This document shows, in pieces, positions 24,701 to 32,329 of a stretch of DNA of 64,000 nucleotides; position 1 is the first letter of the stretch, and each line of letters starts with the position of its first letter. This stretch comes from Notospermus geniculatus. Lineage: Eukaryota > Nemertea > Pilidiophora > Heteronemertea > Lineidae. The notes under the pieces are model-generated. The model ran no database searches. It worked only from the letters and a program-made list of their open reading frames with translations, and had not been told where the DNA came from. Location of the stretch: contig NMRB01001360.1 of the NCBI GenBank assembly GCA_002633025.1, forward strand, positions 1-64,000. Reading direction: 5' to 3'. The position numbers and the translations under genes are program-made.

Positions 24701-25266
24701 TTAAACAGCTCGAGGAATACAAGAGGAATTTGACTACTAAAGAAAAGGACTACAATCGACTACAGGAGGAGCTCGGCACTACAAAGAAGGAAAAGACAGA
24801 GCTTCAGAAGGAGCTCGAGACGACAAAGAAGGAAAAGACAGAGCTTCAGGAGGAGCTCGACACTAAAAAGAAGGAAAAGACAGAGCTTCAGGAGGCGCTC
24901 GACAGGACAAAGAAGGAAAAGACAGAGCTTCAGAAGGAGCTCGAGACGACAAAGAAGGAAAGGACAGAGCTTCAGGAGGACCTCGACAGCACAAAGAAGG
25001 AAGAGAGAGAGCTTCAGGAGGTGCTTCACACTATAACGGCGGAAAACACAGAGCTTCAGGCGTACCTCGACACCTTAACGAAGGAAAATACACAGCTTCA
25101 GGAGCAACTCGACACTACAAAGAAGCAAAAGACAGAGCTTCAGGAGGTGCTCCGCACTGTAACGATGGAAAAGACAGAGCTTCAGGAGGAGCTCGACAGG
25201 AAAACAAAGAAGGAAAAGAAAAAGCCGCTTCAGAGGTTGTTCCAAACTACAAAGAAAAAGCTCGAG
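9630..25266 (+). CDS. Gene 1: DED-like plus coiled-coil protein (multi-exon, partial model)
   Basis: Gene-level span; the exons are listed separately. The reading order is a start exon (MSAESS...), DED first half, DED second half, linker, then coil exons ending in a 14-residue repeat coil. All splice phases agree for one chosen path. DEDs make homotypic contacts in apoptotic and innate immune signalling, and a long parallel coil would oligomerise the protein. Several exons exist in two to four tandem copies, some of which cannot be spliced together without a frameshift, so the true transcript must choose among them. The last exon found ends in a donor (GTAAGT), so a further exon is needed. 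The propeller of paralogous gene 2 is not found downstream. The function is inferred from architecture only; I do not recognise an orthologue. Confidence 0.65.
10778..10962 (+). CDS. DED-like domain, first half (copy a)
   Basis: A 185-nt exon (phase 0 in, phase 2 out) between an AAG acceptor and a GTAATT donor. It encodes VTPRQKMQSR, then predicted helices HARLIQSLAHQM, KKEIIELKKYL and KDCDELEG, then LCDIINCLEG. This follows the DED pattern of helices 1-4 (compare FADD: LL..S..L...EL.ELK, then a short LE-type helix). Gene 2 encodes the homologous VTPKRERDAHAN... exon with the same acceptor type and phases. The fold assignment is by eye. Confidence 0.7.
11561..11685 (+). CDS. DED-like domain, second half (copy a)
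   Basis: A 125-nt exon that completes the split codon (GG|G) of the previous exon and ends in phase 1. It encodes QREIEIFETDGYNVLIET, then FKAIDQQALARQVEEHQKEF. The last part corresponds to DED helices 5-6, where the family has an RxDL signature. Here the motif is weakened (DQQAL), whereas gene 2 keeps RKDAL. It is followed by a poly-C run. Confidence 0.7.
12267..12451 (+). CDS. DED-like domain, first half (copy b)
   Basis: Same length (185 nt), phases and almost the same protein as copy a (10778-10962); the clearest change is IIICLEG for IINCLEG. Because the exon length is not a multiple of three, copies a and b cannot both be spliced in series; they would be alternatives. Confidence 0.68.
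13057..13181 (+). CDS. DED-like domain, second half (copy b)
   Basis: Copy of 11561-11685, 125 nt, differing by Lys to Thr in FTAIDQQALA. The acceptor (CTTCAG) and donor (GTAACT) are intact. It can splice from either first-half exon because the phases are identical. Confidence 0.68.
13370..13789. mobile_element. Mutator-like MITE, 420 bp, 9-bp target duplication
   Basis: The inverted ends CAATCTCGTACCCAG...CTGGGTACGAGATTG continue as ~75-bp arms. They are flanked by a perfect direct repeat AGGTGTGCG at 13361-13369 and 13790-13798. Long inverted ends with a 9-bp duplication are typical of Mutator (MULE) elements. No transposase. Related end sequence (CTGGGTACGAGATTG) occurs as fragments near 270, 10636 and 12126. 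Confidence 0.75.
13887..13990 (+). CDS. Linker exon after DED, gene 1
   Basis: A 104-nt exon completing the G of the previous exon (GAG) and ending in phase 0 before GTAAGT. It encodes ESDFTSREARDPDELG... rich in Ser, Glu, Gly and Asp, probably a flexible linker. It is homologous to the exon at 18413-18519 (SDFSSEEAKG...), showing that the block DED + linker was duplicated as a unit within gene 1. Confidence 0.6.
14093..14732. mobile_element. Mutator-like element with ~100-bp inverted ends
   Basis: The ends TAGTTTGGTT...AACCAAACTA extend about 100 bp with few mismatches. The flanks are TGATTGCAT (14084-14092) and TGACTGCAT (14733-14741). In the duplicated right end the flank is exactly TGATTGCAT (16138-16146), giving a 9-bp duplication. 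The interior has direct repeats of ACTAGTCTATCC. The left breakpoint of duplication D4 lies inside its left end. Confidence 0.7.
15162..15346 (+). CDS. DED-like domain, first half (copy c)
   Basis: A 185-nt exon, phase 0 in and 2 out, with acceptor TTTCAG and donor GTAACT. It encodes AGRKQQRRQD, then HAELVQYVANQM, DMVKDMKDYM, RVHAELGG and VHDIIDYLLR. Same helix spacing as copies a and b but clearly diverged, so this is a second, older DED subtype in the gene. It can directly follow the linker exon at 13887-13990. Confidence 0.65.
15688..15726 (+). pseudogene. Truncated DED second-half exon (copy c)
   Basis: The acceptor CTTCCAG and the first codons (RKDVIIRGKKDGY) match the intact exon at 17103-17227, but the sequence then switches to Mutator-like end DNA at the D4 junction. 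The donor and helices 5-6 are gone. Copy c can be completed only by splicing to the intact exon of copy d. Confidence 0.75.
15728..17140. repeat. Tandem duplication D4, unit 2
   Basis: Second unit of the repeat described at 14173-15727. It includes the right half of the Mutator-like element and an intact DED exon, and it continues into the complete DED second-half exon. Confidence 0.85.
16571..16755 (+). CDS. DED-like domain, first half (copy d)
   Basis: Copy of 15162-15346 with the same 185-nt length and phases and very few changes (for example IIYP for IISP, DIVDYLL for DIIDYLL). It is mutually exclusive with copy c on phase grounds. It is followed at normal distance by an intact second-half exon. 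Confidence 0.65.
17103..17227 (+). CDS. DED-like domain, second half (copy d)
   Basis: A 125-nt exon completing AG|A and ending in phase 1 before GTAAGT. It encodes RKDVIIKGKKDGYKLLIKT, then LKGMEQDTLAKTVEQCQEEL. EQDTLA sits where DEDs have RxDL. Length and phases match the other second-half exons exactly. Confidence 0.65.
17253..17362. mobile_element. Small hairpin MITE (family H, copy 1)
   Basis: About 110 bp of inverted sequence (GATAAAGATTAGCAAATG ... ACTAATCTTTATTCAT) around a short centre. Family members occur at about 25880-25990, 47535-47650 and 59670-59790. Confidence 0.6.
17520..17615. repeat. Short tandem repeat TTGTTTATTG
   Basis: Runs of TTGTTTATTGTTTATTG with an embedded repeated GGTCAACAGACCATA; simple sequence in an intron. 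Confidence 0.7.
18025..18308. mobile_element. pogo/Tigger-like MITE with TA target
   Basis: The ends CAGTCGAGTCTCGTTATACC and GGTATAACGAGAGTTGACTG are flanked by TA (18023-18024, 18309-18310). The CAGT...CTCGTTATA end resembles pogo/Tigger elements. The paralogous site in D5 unit 2 (about 20195) is empty. A second hairpin element is nested inside (18084-18233). Confidence 0.75.
18084..18233. mobile_element. Hairpin MITE (GGGAGGTTT...AAACCTCCC family)
   Basis: A 150-bp foldback with arms GGGAGGTTTCGAAATCAAAC and its complement, nested in the Tigger-like element. A second full copy is at 62992-63136, with fragments near 34685-34725. Confidence 0.75.
18413..18519 (+). CDS. Linker exon, gene 1 (D5 unit 1)
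   Basis: A 107-nt exon, 2 nt completing the split codon (A|GT, Ser) and then phase 0 out before GTAAGT. It encodes SSDFSSEEAKGLAKSAATEQ followed by a Thr/Ser/Glu-rich tail. Homologous to 13887-13990. Probably a disordered connector between DED and coiled coil. Confidence 0.62.
19196..19291 (+). CDS. Coiled-coil exon 1 (D5 unit 1)
   Basis: Thirty-two codons, phase 0 to 0, acceptor TTTTCAG and donor GTAAGC. The protein KNLGEKPSYAKLEETLSQFS continues EELKAVKTQCDE. Heptad-like spacing of Leu/Val with charged residues predicts a coiled coil. A copy lies at 21082-21177. Confidence 0.65.
19664..19840 (+). CDS. Coiled-coil exon 2 (D5 unit 1)
   Basis: Fifty-nine codons, phase 0 to 0. It begins ELSIGQNISTTVNQQQTHF and ends ALQAANVTILQMDSE. 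Amphipathic and helix-rich, consistent with continuing the coil. The copy at 22221-22397 differs at a few residues (VNEQQTHF, KMQQDI). Confidence 0.65.
20307..20413 (+). CDS. Linker exon copy (D5 unit 2)
   Basis: Near-identical to 18413-18519 (SPESPTDAGDG for SRESPTDASDG). It needs a phase-1 donor upstream, so it cannot follow the phase-0 coil exon of unit 1. It could be used only if all of unit 1 is skipped. Confidence 0.5.
21082..21177 (+). CDS. Coiled-coil exon 1 copy (D5 unit 2)
   Basis: Encodes the same 32 residues as 19196-19291 with intact splice sites. Being symmetric (0-0) it could be included in addition to, or instead of, the unit 1 copy. Confidence 0.58.
21365..21606 (+). mobile_element. 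tRNA-derived SINE-like insertion
   Basis: An internal promoter pair is visible: A-box-like TGGCCTAGTGG at 21475-21485 and B-box GGTTCGAATCT at about 21542-21552, spaced as in a long-arm tRNA. The acceptor stem does not close, so a functional tRNA is unlikely. D5 unit 1 lacks this stretch. Confidence 0.6.
22221..22397 (+). CDS. Coiled-coil exon 2 copy (D5 unit 2)
   Basis: Fifty-nine codons, phase 0 to 0, acceptor TTACAG and donor GTATGT. Nearly identical to 19664-19840. It precedes the single-copy downstream coil exons, so it is probably the one physically connected to them. Confidence 0.62.
22737..22889 (+). CDS. Coiled-coil exon 3, gene 1
   Basis: Fifty-one codons, phase 0 to 0, after acceptor ATGTAG. 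Begins LGVRVNQVMMLSGQLNEKER and ends ELLNETMKKNKERE. Polar, helix-forming and Lys/Glu/Gln-rich. Single copy in the window. Confidence 0.6.
23350..23558. mobile_element. Diverged TTAA-flanked MITE, relative of 430-636
   Basis: Flanked by TTAA (23346-23349, 23559-23562). The internal sequence parallels 430-636 including GCCACTAGGTGGCTCC near 23491-23506, a close match to the CTCF core. The terminal repeats are more decayed. Confidence 0.55.
23865..24023 (+). CDS. Coiled-coil exon 4, gene 1
   Basis: Fifty-three codons, phase 0 to 0, acceptor TTACAG and donor GTATAT. Begins LELENSHITPYAQILLNG, then EEEITSLEKELSELRKKI, a clear heptad pattern, and ends NKNAELE. Confidence 0.65.
24528..24587 (+). 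CDS. Coiled-coil exon 5, gene 1
   Basis: Twenty codons, phase 0 to 0: LAGDKVAFLQTRASAEMEWE. I chose the acceptor GTATCAG at 24521-24527 because the stronger-looking TTGGTCAG upstream would put a stop codon in phase 0. The gene 2 counterpart (about 46520-46577) is decayed. Confidence 0.5.
24709..25266 (+). CDS. 14-residue repeat coiled-coil exon, gene 1
   Basis: A 186-codon open exon, phase 0 to 0, acceptor AAACAG and donor GTAAGT. It starts LEEYKRNLTTKEKDYNRLQ and then has about twelve tandem units of the type TTKKEKTELQEELD. Each unit is two heptads with Leu at the core, so the product is a continuous parallel coiled coil of roughly 25 nm. The 42-bp DNA units are tandem and can expand or contract by slippage; gene 2 has only about four. 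The opposite strand is also open over much of it, a by-product of the repeat. Confidence 0.75.
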
Positions 25267-25289
25267 GTAAGTCACCACCTCATACTGCA

Positions 25290-27845
25290 CTGTTGCTAGG
25301 ATGGCAATTAAATGAGTATTCGTTTTTTTTATTCGTAAGATTTTCACGAACACATGCAAAATTTGCAGGTAGGCTAATAGAAGGCGCTACATATCTACCA
25401 CAGTTAGCCTCTGGCATTGTATCTGGTTGTCTATCAAACTTGCAAATAAAAGCAAGTACATGTACAATGCAACTGTATGAAAAGCTCCAAGTGTCGTGAA
25501 TATATCCGGATGTTAGCCCCATGCTCGAAATTAGAAAAACAAAAAAACAACTGAGGCACATCAATGTTAATCCATTGTTTCTCGGTGCTGTTCCGGGAAG
25601 AAAACCTGTGGTTCGCCCCGATCATGCCGATGCGACATCTACAGATGTTTCCCTTGTGGTATTGCCCCCCCCCCCCATTCCTCCCGAATAGGCCTACTGC
25701 GGAAAACTCACACGTTGGAAAATGTTGGCAGTATTCGGTTGTCCCTTGCACTCCTCTCGCAGCGCTCGCTTTATCTCTACTCCTACAATTTAGTTTTTCA
25801 GCGATGAAAACCCGGAGACGTCAGTGTAGAGCTCGCAGCATGTGGCGGGGGCGTCCTACTTGTCATATTGGGTCATAGGCCTTGTATAAAGATCAGTAAA
25901 TGCTTTAACTTGAATTTTGCAATACAACTGCACTTGACAATGCTGTAAAAACTGAAGTAAAAGCATTTACTAGTCTTTCTTCATATCACCCATTCTCATC
26001 AACAATCATGGTCAATTTACCAATTTTCATAACGTTTTCATAGCTAACATTGAGTGGCGGTAACCGGCCTAAACAAGTTTAAATACAGGAGTGCATCCCA
26101 TTGATGTGAAATAGCCGAACCGGACACACTCTCTGCTACTTTGTCACTCACCAACGGAGGCCCTCGTCCGTCTACTAGAAATCCGCTCACCAACGCCATC
26201 TTCCATCCCAAGTGTGCTATACCCAACACTGTGTCGGGCATATTCTCCGCATAAATGTTATCCCCTTTAAACATCAACGCATACTATTTAGGCCTATATT
26301 TGATGAGATGGCCTCTCAAATTCTGATTTGGACACCGCCCCCAGCGGCATAAGACGCAAAGTGCCCTGACGTCACTTTGCGCTTGCAGGCGGCGTCATTG
26401 CGTAGGCTACGTGCATGACGTGGCATTCTGTCTGACATGTCCATGTGAAGCCGGACATGCATGACATGCCGGAGCCGTGTCTGTCGTTTCCTTTTCATTC
26501 TTCGATTTTTGGCATTAAACGTGCCTGAATTCTTGGTCTTTCGTGGTTGGGGTATCTTTATTCCTCAGGTGAGAATTATCGCACAACGCAGAAAGGCACA
26601 GTTTGCATGGTTTGGTGTATTGGNTATAGGCTAAGTCGTGAAGTGTGAATATGAATAGTCATTAGGCCTAGTGTCGAAAGTAAGGGTAAACGTTAGGGTT
26701 AGGCCCCCTATCATATATCTCAATTATATTTAGGGATGCTGGGGCGAACGGAAAGGGGGCTCACCCATACTTTCGATACTAAATGACTGTTGAGACTTTC
26801 TACGAGTAATAAGGTACAGGCTCCTGTGATTGGGCGCTGCTGGGGGTCGATGTCTTCAGCACGATCAGCTTTTGTGTCGAGGACCTGTGTGATGGCCTGC
26901 CCTAGGCCTACTTAGGCCTACTCACTACTGACTTTCAAACGAAATTTACAATCGTTTCATCATGAGATCCCGAGGCCTAGGCTACCGGTAGGTCTAGAAC
27001 CTATGCCTACGGTAGCTACTCTCCATTCCAGTAGCATCATTTGATTTACGCATTACGGTAGGCCTATGGTCAAAGGGAAAATTTGGGCATGATTCATGTG
27101 TGTGTTGACTTCGCTGTCGTCCCCGGCCTAGGCCAACAAACAACAGTGTATTGGACTGCCTCTAATCTCTCGTCAGTTGACATGAACATGGTCAAGTTGT
27201 TGATATTGCAACGGTCGGGTCCGGGGGGGGGGGGGTGACCGTAGGCTAGCCCAATTTTTTTTTCTCCCCCTCCTTGAAAATCCTGGCGGAAACCCTGGGG
27301 GGGGGGGACCGTAGGCTAGCCTACATCGCCAATCTGTGATCGTACTTAGGGCGTAGGCTAGGCCTATCAATCATAGACTAGACCCCTCCTTCTAATGTTT
27401 ACAAAATGCACGCTGGACGGCATTGGAACGCTCTGATGTACTGGAGCCGTACAGAAGCACACAGTAGGCCTAGGCCTACAGAATAATAATTCTGTCTTTG
27501 TTGCACGACACGTCGTGACGTCATACGATGCATACAAAAATATCTATGACGTTGTCACGAATGACGCGACGACATGATGACGTTGTCTGAAGAAAGACAA
27601 AGGGATTACATGTAGTAGCGTCATATCGATCGGGTACGCGCAGCATGTGACCTCATGACATACCATGCATACATAACACGTCAAAATACATTCAGAAGAC
27701 AATATGGACTGATGGATAGACAGAGTAGGGCCGACATGAAATGCGGTACCCGGTAATGACCGATTAAATGATGGTCAAGGTGGTAACTATACGGATTACA
27801 CACTTTAGGCCTACTAAACAATTGAATTGGAAACAATGTGTTAGA
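25290..27845. repeat. Segmental repeat D6, copy A
   Basis: Matches 46900-49690 and continues the similarity of the preceding coil exons, so genes 1 and 2 are paralogues made by one large duplication. Homology stops near 27845, about 100 bp before the position corresponding to the propeller-side exons of gene 2. Contains poly-G/poly-C runs near 25665, 27225 and 27297. Confidence 0.85.
25880..25990. mobile_element. Small hairpin MITE (family H, copy 2)
   Basis: Inverted arms AAAGATCAGTAAATGCTTTA / AAGCATTTACTAGTCTTT. Copy of the family at 17253 and 59670; duplicated with D6 at about 47535-47650. Confidence 0.65.
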
Positions 27846-28403
27846 CTGGTACCCGGTCTTCTGGGCAGCTTGCATTCGAAGACCGGTGAAAGCAAATGAT
27901 CTAAGCCAGATTCCCGACGAGTGCGACGTCATTCTACAGCTCCAAGAACATAGACCGACGCCGAGCTAAATATAGACCAGCGGGCGCCATGATGGTTTTA
28001 TGCATTTGCTTGCGTCTGTCCTAGTATTTTTAATCAGGACAGTGTTCGGTCTACCTGTGCGTCTTGGACGCGTTCGAAAAGTTCTCCGAGGAAGCACGAG
28101 AGCGTTCGGAAAGGTATTTGGCAAGTTGCCAAGGGTTCCTCGAGCCTGGCCGAAGTGAGCGATGGGGAAACTCCCGGCATGCATTTCGTTTTCTTTCTTT
28201 CAAATGCAGGGCCGAACACGCTGTACATGGAATATCACGACTGCAACGCCACAGTAGTACCTTTCCCCGAGGAAGCGCAAATAGCGTTCGGAAATTCGCC
28301 TTCACTGGGCATGCTCACAATTCCCAAGAGTAGCACAAGAAACTTACTCGGGGAAACTTTCCGAACACGCTACTTTTTATGCTGATGTCAGGTCGAATTA
28401 CGA
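27846..28403. other. No gene recognised; foldback-like sequence
   Basis: GC-richer than its surroundings, with several partly inverted segments (GTTCGGAAA/TTTCCGAAC, CCGAGGAAGC). Overlapping ORFs on both strands have no recognisable domain. Probably a transposon remnant. Confidence 0.4.
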
Positions 28404-28784
28404 TTGCCAGCGCCACCACGGAACAACGTCATCAAAACAAATCACAGTCAGGTCACAAAAGTGAAAAGGTGTGCGCTATGGTGGAACAAGCGGCAACTGT
28501 GCGCAGAGAAACTCGAGTCAGTTCGGCTGCGAATGGATTACGCCCGTCGGGACCCGGGCGTCGGGATGGCGCAGAAGTTGAACCCTTGCGTTCAACCCTT
28601 GCGATTCGATGTTTTGGACCGGCGGCTGATGCCGATCGTCGCAGGTGAGACGCAACTGCAGTCATGTGACACGATATCGGCGACTGATTTGTTCTGCACG
28701 GTCCTGCCTCAGAGCAAAGTGATCCGGAAAGATCAGTCACCGCCTGCTTTGTGCCTAAGCAAGGTCGACCTGACATCAACATAA
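28404..28784 (+). CDS. Candidate 3'-terminal exon, unknown product
   Basis: An open frame of 126 codons ends in TAA at 28782-28784, followed within seven bases by AATAAA (28791-28796), the layout of a compact gene end. The protein (for example LDRRLMPIVAGETQLQ) has no domain I recognise, and a second frame on the same strand is also open. It could be the last exon of gene 1 after loss of the propeller, part of another gene, or chance. Confidence 0.25.
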   Translation: MPAPPRNNVIKTNHSQVTKVKRCALWWNKRQLCAEKLESVRLRMDYARRDPGVGMAQKLNPCVQPLRFDVLDRRLMPIVAGETQLQSCDTISATDLFCTVLPQSKVIRKDQSPPALCLSKVDLTST

Positions 28785-28790
28785 TGTGAA

Positions 28791-28796
28791 AATAAA
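28791..28796 (+). promoter_or_regulatory. Possible polyadenylation signal AATAAA
   Basis: The canonical hexamer lies directly after the stop codon of the open frame at 28404-28784. On its own the hexamer is common in AT-rich DNA. Confidence 0.3.
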
Positions 28797-29139
28797 AGGA
28801 ATGTATTACTATTTGTTGGATTCGTCGTTATGGACCTCGGTCTGAGCCTTGAGGTACACCGCTACCAACCTACAGTGGAAACCATTACAAGGCAGCGTTA
28901 TCTATTTTTTTAACTTTTGAACCAGACAGAGTACTGTTATTCCTCTGATTCTATATTGAGAATGAAAAGTAGGGCCTACATATTGTATTTCCTGTTGTTT
29001 TTGTTAGTGACGCTGTTAATCTTAATGTAAAGAAGATTGAGTAATGGCCCTAGAATTGAGTCTTGGGGCACACCGATCTTCAGTGAAGCAATTCGTTGCC
29101 TGGCACTCAATTTGCGATGACTTTCGATGGGACTCAAGT

Positions 29140-29460
29140 CCTTACTGTCAGTAGGTGGCAGCACTGCAGTAGCACCCTGAGGAAATTGATTTGGAGCCAA
29201 AGCCCAATTAGGGGTTTATTGTCAATAGGTGGCAGCACTGCCTTGGCGATTCTGAAGAAATTGACATAGGGCCTACTCAGTTTGACCAAAGCACAGTGAG
29301 GAATTTTACTGCCAATAGGTGGTAGCACTAAAGCAGCGAGCTCTAAAAAATTGACATGGAACCATGTCTTTATTTTTGATGGAACTAAAGTCCAGTGACG
29401 GATTTTAGTAATTTACTGTCATTACATGTAGGTGGGAGCACTGTAGTAGAGACCTGAGTG
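29140..29460. repeat. Degenerate tandem repeat, ~105-bp units
   Basis: About four diverged units sharing (A/G)TAGGTGGCAGCACTG followed by a variable part with GAAATTGA. Each unit carries a TAGGTGGCAGC word. No coding signature. Confidence 0.65.
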
Positions 29461-30750
29461 AATCGGTCTGGAGGTTCCTGGCAAAAGCTCTCCACTCGTG
29501 TGTTCTGCTCACACCTGTTCGAGCCTATTGAATCCGTCCATCGAACTGATTTCGTAACCTTAACTTCTTAATGATGAAATGACCTGTCTATTGCACGTGT
29601 TTATTAGGTGTTATCGTAGTTATGATGCAATGACAACGTTCCCAGCTTATTTGCATTCAAATGACAAACTTGGTGCAAAAAGGGAATAGAATGCATAGGC
29701 CTATTGATTTCTTTTGTATTTCTGAACGCATCAAAATTAGAAATACCGAAAATAGGCGAAGATATTTGACCAGCACATGCCCTTGACAATATATCCGTGC
29801 ACACTGCCCTTTCGTTTTATTTGCCAAATAACCAAGATTAATGAAGCTGTTCTTAGTTTTGTTAAAATTCATATTTCACCATGTTAGAATATACGGAGGA
29901 GAAAAGGAAGGAAAGGGCATAATGGCTGAAGAAGCATCAATTTACAATATCGTCATACAGAGTGCATCATGCTGATGGAATTTCTGATATTTGATCGTTC
30001 ATTTGGTGAGGAATTTTAAGACCTGTGCCTACTTCTTATATAAGCCTCGCCAAGGGACACGGCATTATTACTGATATCAAAAATATATAACACCCGGCCA
30101 AAAATATACAACTCGAAAATCACCAATTTTCGGTATGTTCAACAGCACGTTGTGGGTGAACCATTGAACCATTGAACTGATTTCTGTAGCAATATGGAAA
30201 GATGAGGTTTTTTTCGAAACAATGATATTTGTTACAGCTTTCAATTCCAAGTATTAATATTGAGATATAGCGCCCGAAAAGTGACCACTTCAAGCCCCAT
30301 TTCTCCTTGCGTACACCTGGCGATATAGTTCATGTCCTCTGAGCAGATGGCGCTGACGGTCAGCTTTTTCCATATTTGGAGTGAAGCCTCGTAACACAAC
30401 CAATGAGAGTTGGCGATCTCGTTAGAGTGCCATCTTACGGCAAGCAAGTAAACTGATCGGTCGGGAAGGGGGCTGCACGAAATGCCGAAAACAAGCCTAA
30501 ACAACCCATCTTTGGAGCTCTGTATCTCACCTATTTCGGGAAACTAACTCGTCAGACAAGTCTCATGTGGTAAGAAAAGACTCCTATTTTCGATTAAGAT
30601 ATAGAAATCACAAGAAAATGCTGGGCTGATAGCGTTATTTGTTGAAAGAAAGTAGCTAGATTTGCAGGTTTCGAGTTGTATATTTTTGGTGTTATATATT
30701 TTTGCTGATATTGACAACAGAATGGTCAGTCAGTTTGATGGAGGCTCTAA
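29461..30750. other. AT-rich stretch without recognised genes
   Basis: Sequence around 30005-30070 recurs at 32015-32080 (GGTGAGGAATTTTAAGACC), marking another dispersed repeat. Short ORFs only. Confidence 0.5.
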
Positions 30751-30881
30751 GGCCGGGTTAACATCGGATGACACGCGACACGAACACGCAGGCGAGCAAT
30801 GGCTTCACAAACGATTCATCCCCATGAAACCTTTGTTCGCCTGCGTGTTCATGTCGCGTGTCATCTGATGTAAACTCGGCC
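30751..30881. mobile_element. Harbinger-like MITE, TAA target duplication
   Basis: The ends GGCCGGGTTAACATCGGATG and CATCTGATGTAAACTCGGCC are flanked by TAA (30748-30750, 30882-30884). The arms include GACACGCGACACGAACACGC and its complement. A 3-bp TWA duplication is typical of PIF/Harbinger elements. No transposase. Confidence 0.7.
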
Positions 30882-31084
30882 TAACGGGTGTGTGCTATCT
30901 CGAAATCCCACTCGCGTATGTTTTATTGTCCATACCTGAATTCCAAGCTTCTGCAATACCTTTCTCAACTAGCGGTGTCATGGGTGTGGCGTATTCTTTG
31001 TTTTCTTCCAATCTGAAGAGGTCGCCACCATCGTTCCTCGGCTCAGACCTCTGAAAAGGGCTGGAACCCAGCACAAGATTCTTG

Positions 31085-31310
31085 TGCTCATCGATTTTAC
31101 AAATTGTTTGACAAAGTACTAGTAATCATACCGAAATTAGAATGTGTTTCCTGTATTTGTAAAAATACTACTATTTAAACATTCCGTTGGGTATTCGATG
31201 TTTTATTAAGGAATAAAGTGCGAACTCTTTCGAATCACTACGCAGTTGTTTGTGCAGCGGTCAGAAATTCATCCGCCTTGACAATGCATTTTGCACTGTG
31301 CAAAAGTAGT
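31085..31310. repeat. Segmental repeat D1, copy B (short)
   Basis: Matches window positions 1-225 closely. It ends where copies A and C continue. The upstream part (about 31000-31084) is also shared with 32265-32364. Confidence 0.8.
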
Positions 31311-32329
31311 GCAGGTGTAATGTTTTTCACTGCCCCCCGTTTGCCAGTGCCTCCCAACAAAAGATTGACGGAATAAGCCGCGACGTGACAATGGAGGAGG
31401 CACTGATCAACATGTCTTTCTGTANTTCGGCCCACACCTCATAAATAGGGGTAGCTAGGATGCTTTAACCGTGCCTAAATATGTGTCTTGGTACCGTCTA
31501 GTTATATGCCAAATTTCGGTTCGATTGGACTTCAACATGGCTGCCAGGCGGCCATCTTGAAAAATTGACTTTGGCCATATCTCATCGATAGTAAATGTTA
31601 CGATGTTTCAATGTTGTCTAAATATCTATGCAAGTATCCTGTACATTCCTGCTAAAATTTCAGTCGCAACGAACGTCACGTGTGGCCACCAGGTGGCCAT
31701 CTTGAAAAATAGAATTTTTGACATCTGTGACCTAGACAGGAAAGCAGTTTGTTCACAAATACCACTTGTATTCATTGTATTCAGAAATTGTACTCCTTCT
31801 GGACGTGCCATCACCTGCGTTTATGTCATTGACTGATAATACTACTGATCACGTCATAAAATACTTGGTGTGTTCAGCTTTAACTTTTCTGTACTGATCC
31901 TCAACATTGACCATGAGAGTCACAGTTTCACACTTGATGGAGACTTATCACAGAGGTGAGCACAATGGCCCTGGCCATTTCATTTAGCTTTCGAACCAGA
32001 CAGAGTACTGTTATTTGGTGAGGAATTTTAAGACCTGTGCCTACTTCTTATATAAACCTCGCCAAGGACACGGCATTATTACTGATATTGACAACAAAAT
32101 GATCGGTCAGAATCCCCGATCGGAAGTGACGTTACTCCAAGGCACACAATGGAAATCCTATTGTACAATGCGGCTTATTCCGTCAATCGATGACCTTTTT
32201 TTGGGCACTGATCGGGCATGCCGGGGATTCTAAACTCGTTCCCCTTTCTCAACTAGCGGTATCATGGGTGTGGCGTATTCTTTGTTTTCTTCCAATCTGA
32301 AGAGGTCGCCACGATCGTTCCTCGGCTAA
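31311..32329. other. No gene seen; dispersed repeats
   Basis: Contains GGCCACCAGGTGGCCATCTT near 31684-31703 and a related word upstream (CAGGCGGCCATCTTGAAAAA). A similar word occurs at about 61062. One ambiguous base at 31425. Confidence 0.45.

Noticed and set aside
24760-25029. Long minus-strand ORF of Leu/Cys-rich repeats opposite the coil exon
   Set aside because: It is the mirror image of the 42-bp coding repeat on the plus strand (LLLKLCLFLLC pattern). A repeat without stops in one frame often lacks them on the other strand. No splice or start context.
28034-28333. Overlapping ORFs on both strands at about 28.0-28.3 kb
   Set aside because: The sequence has internal inverted repeats and no splice-consistent exon; openness on both strands reflects GC content.
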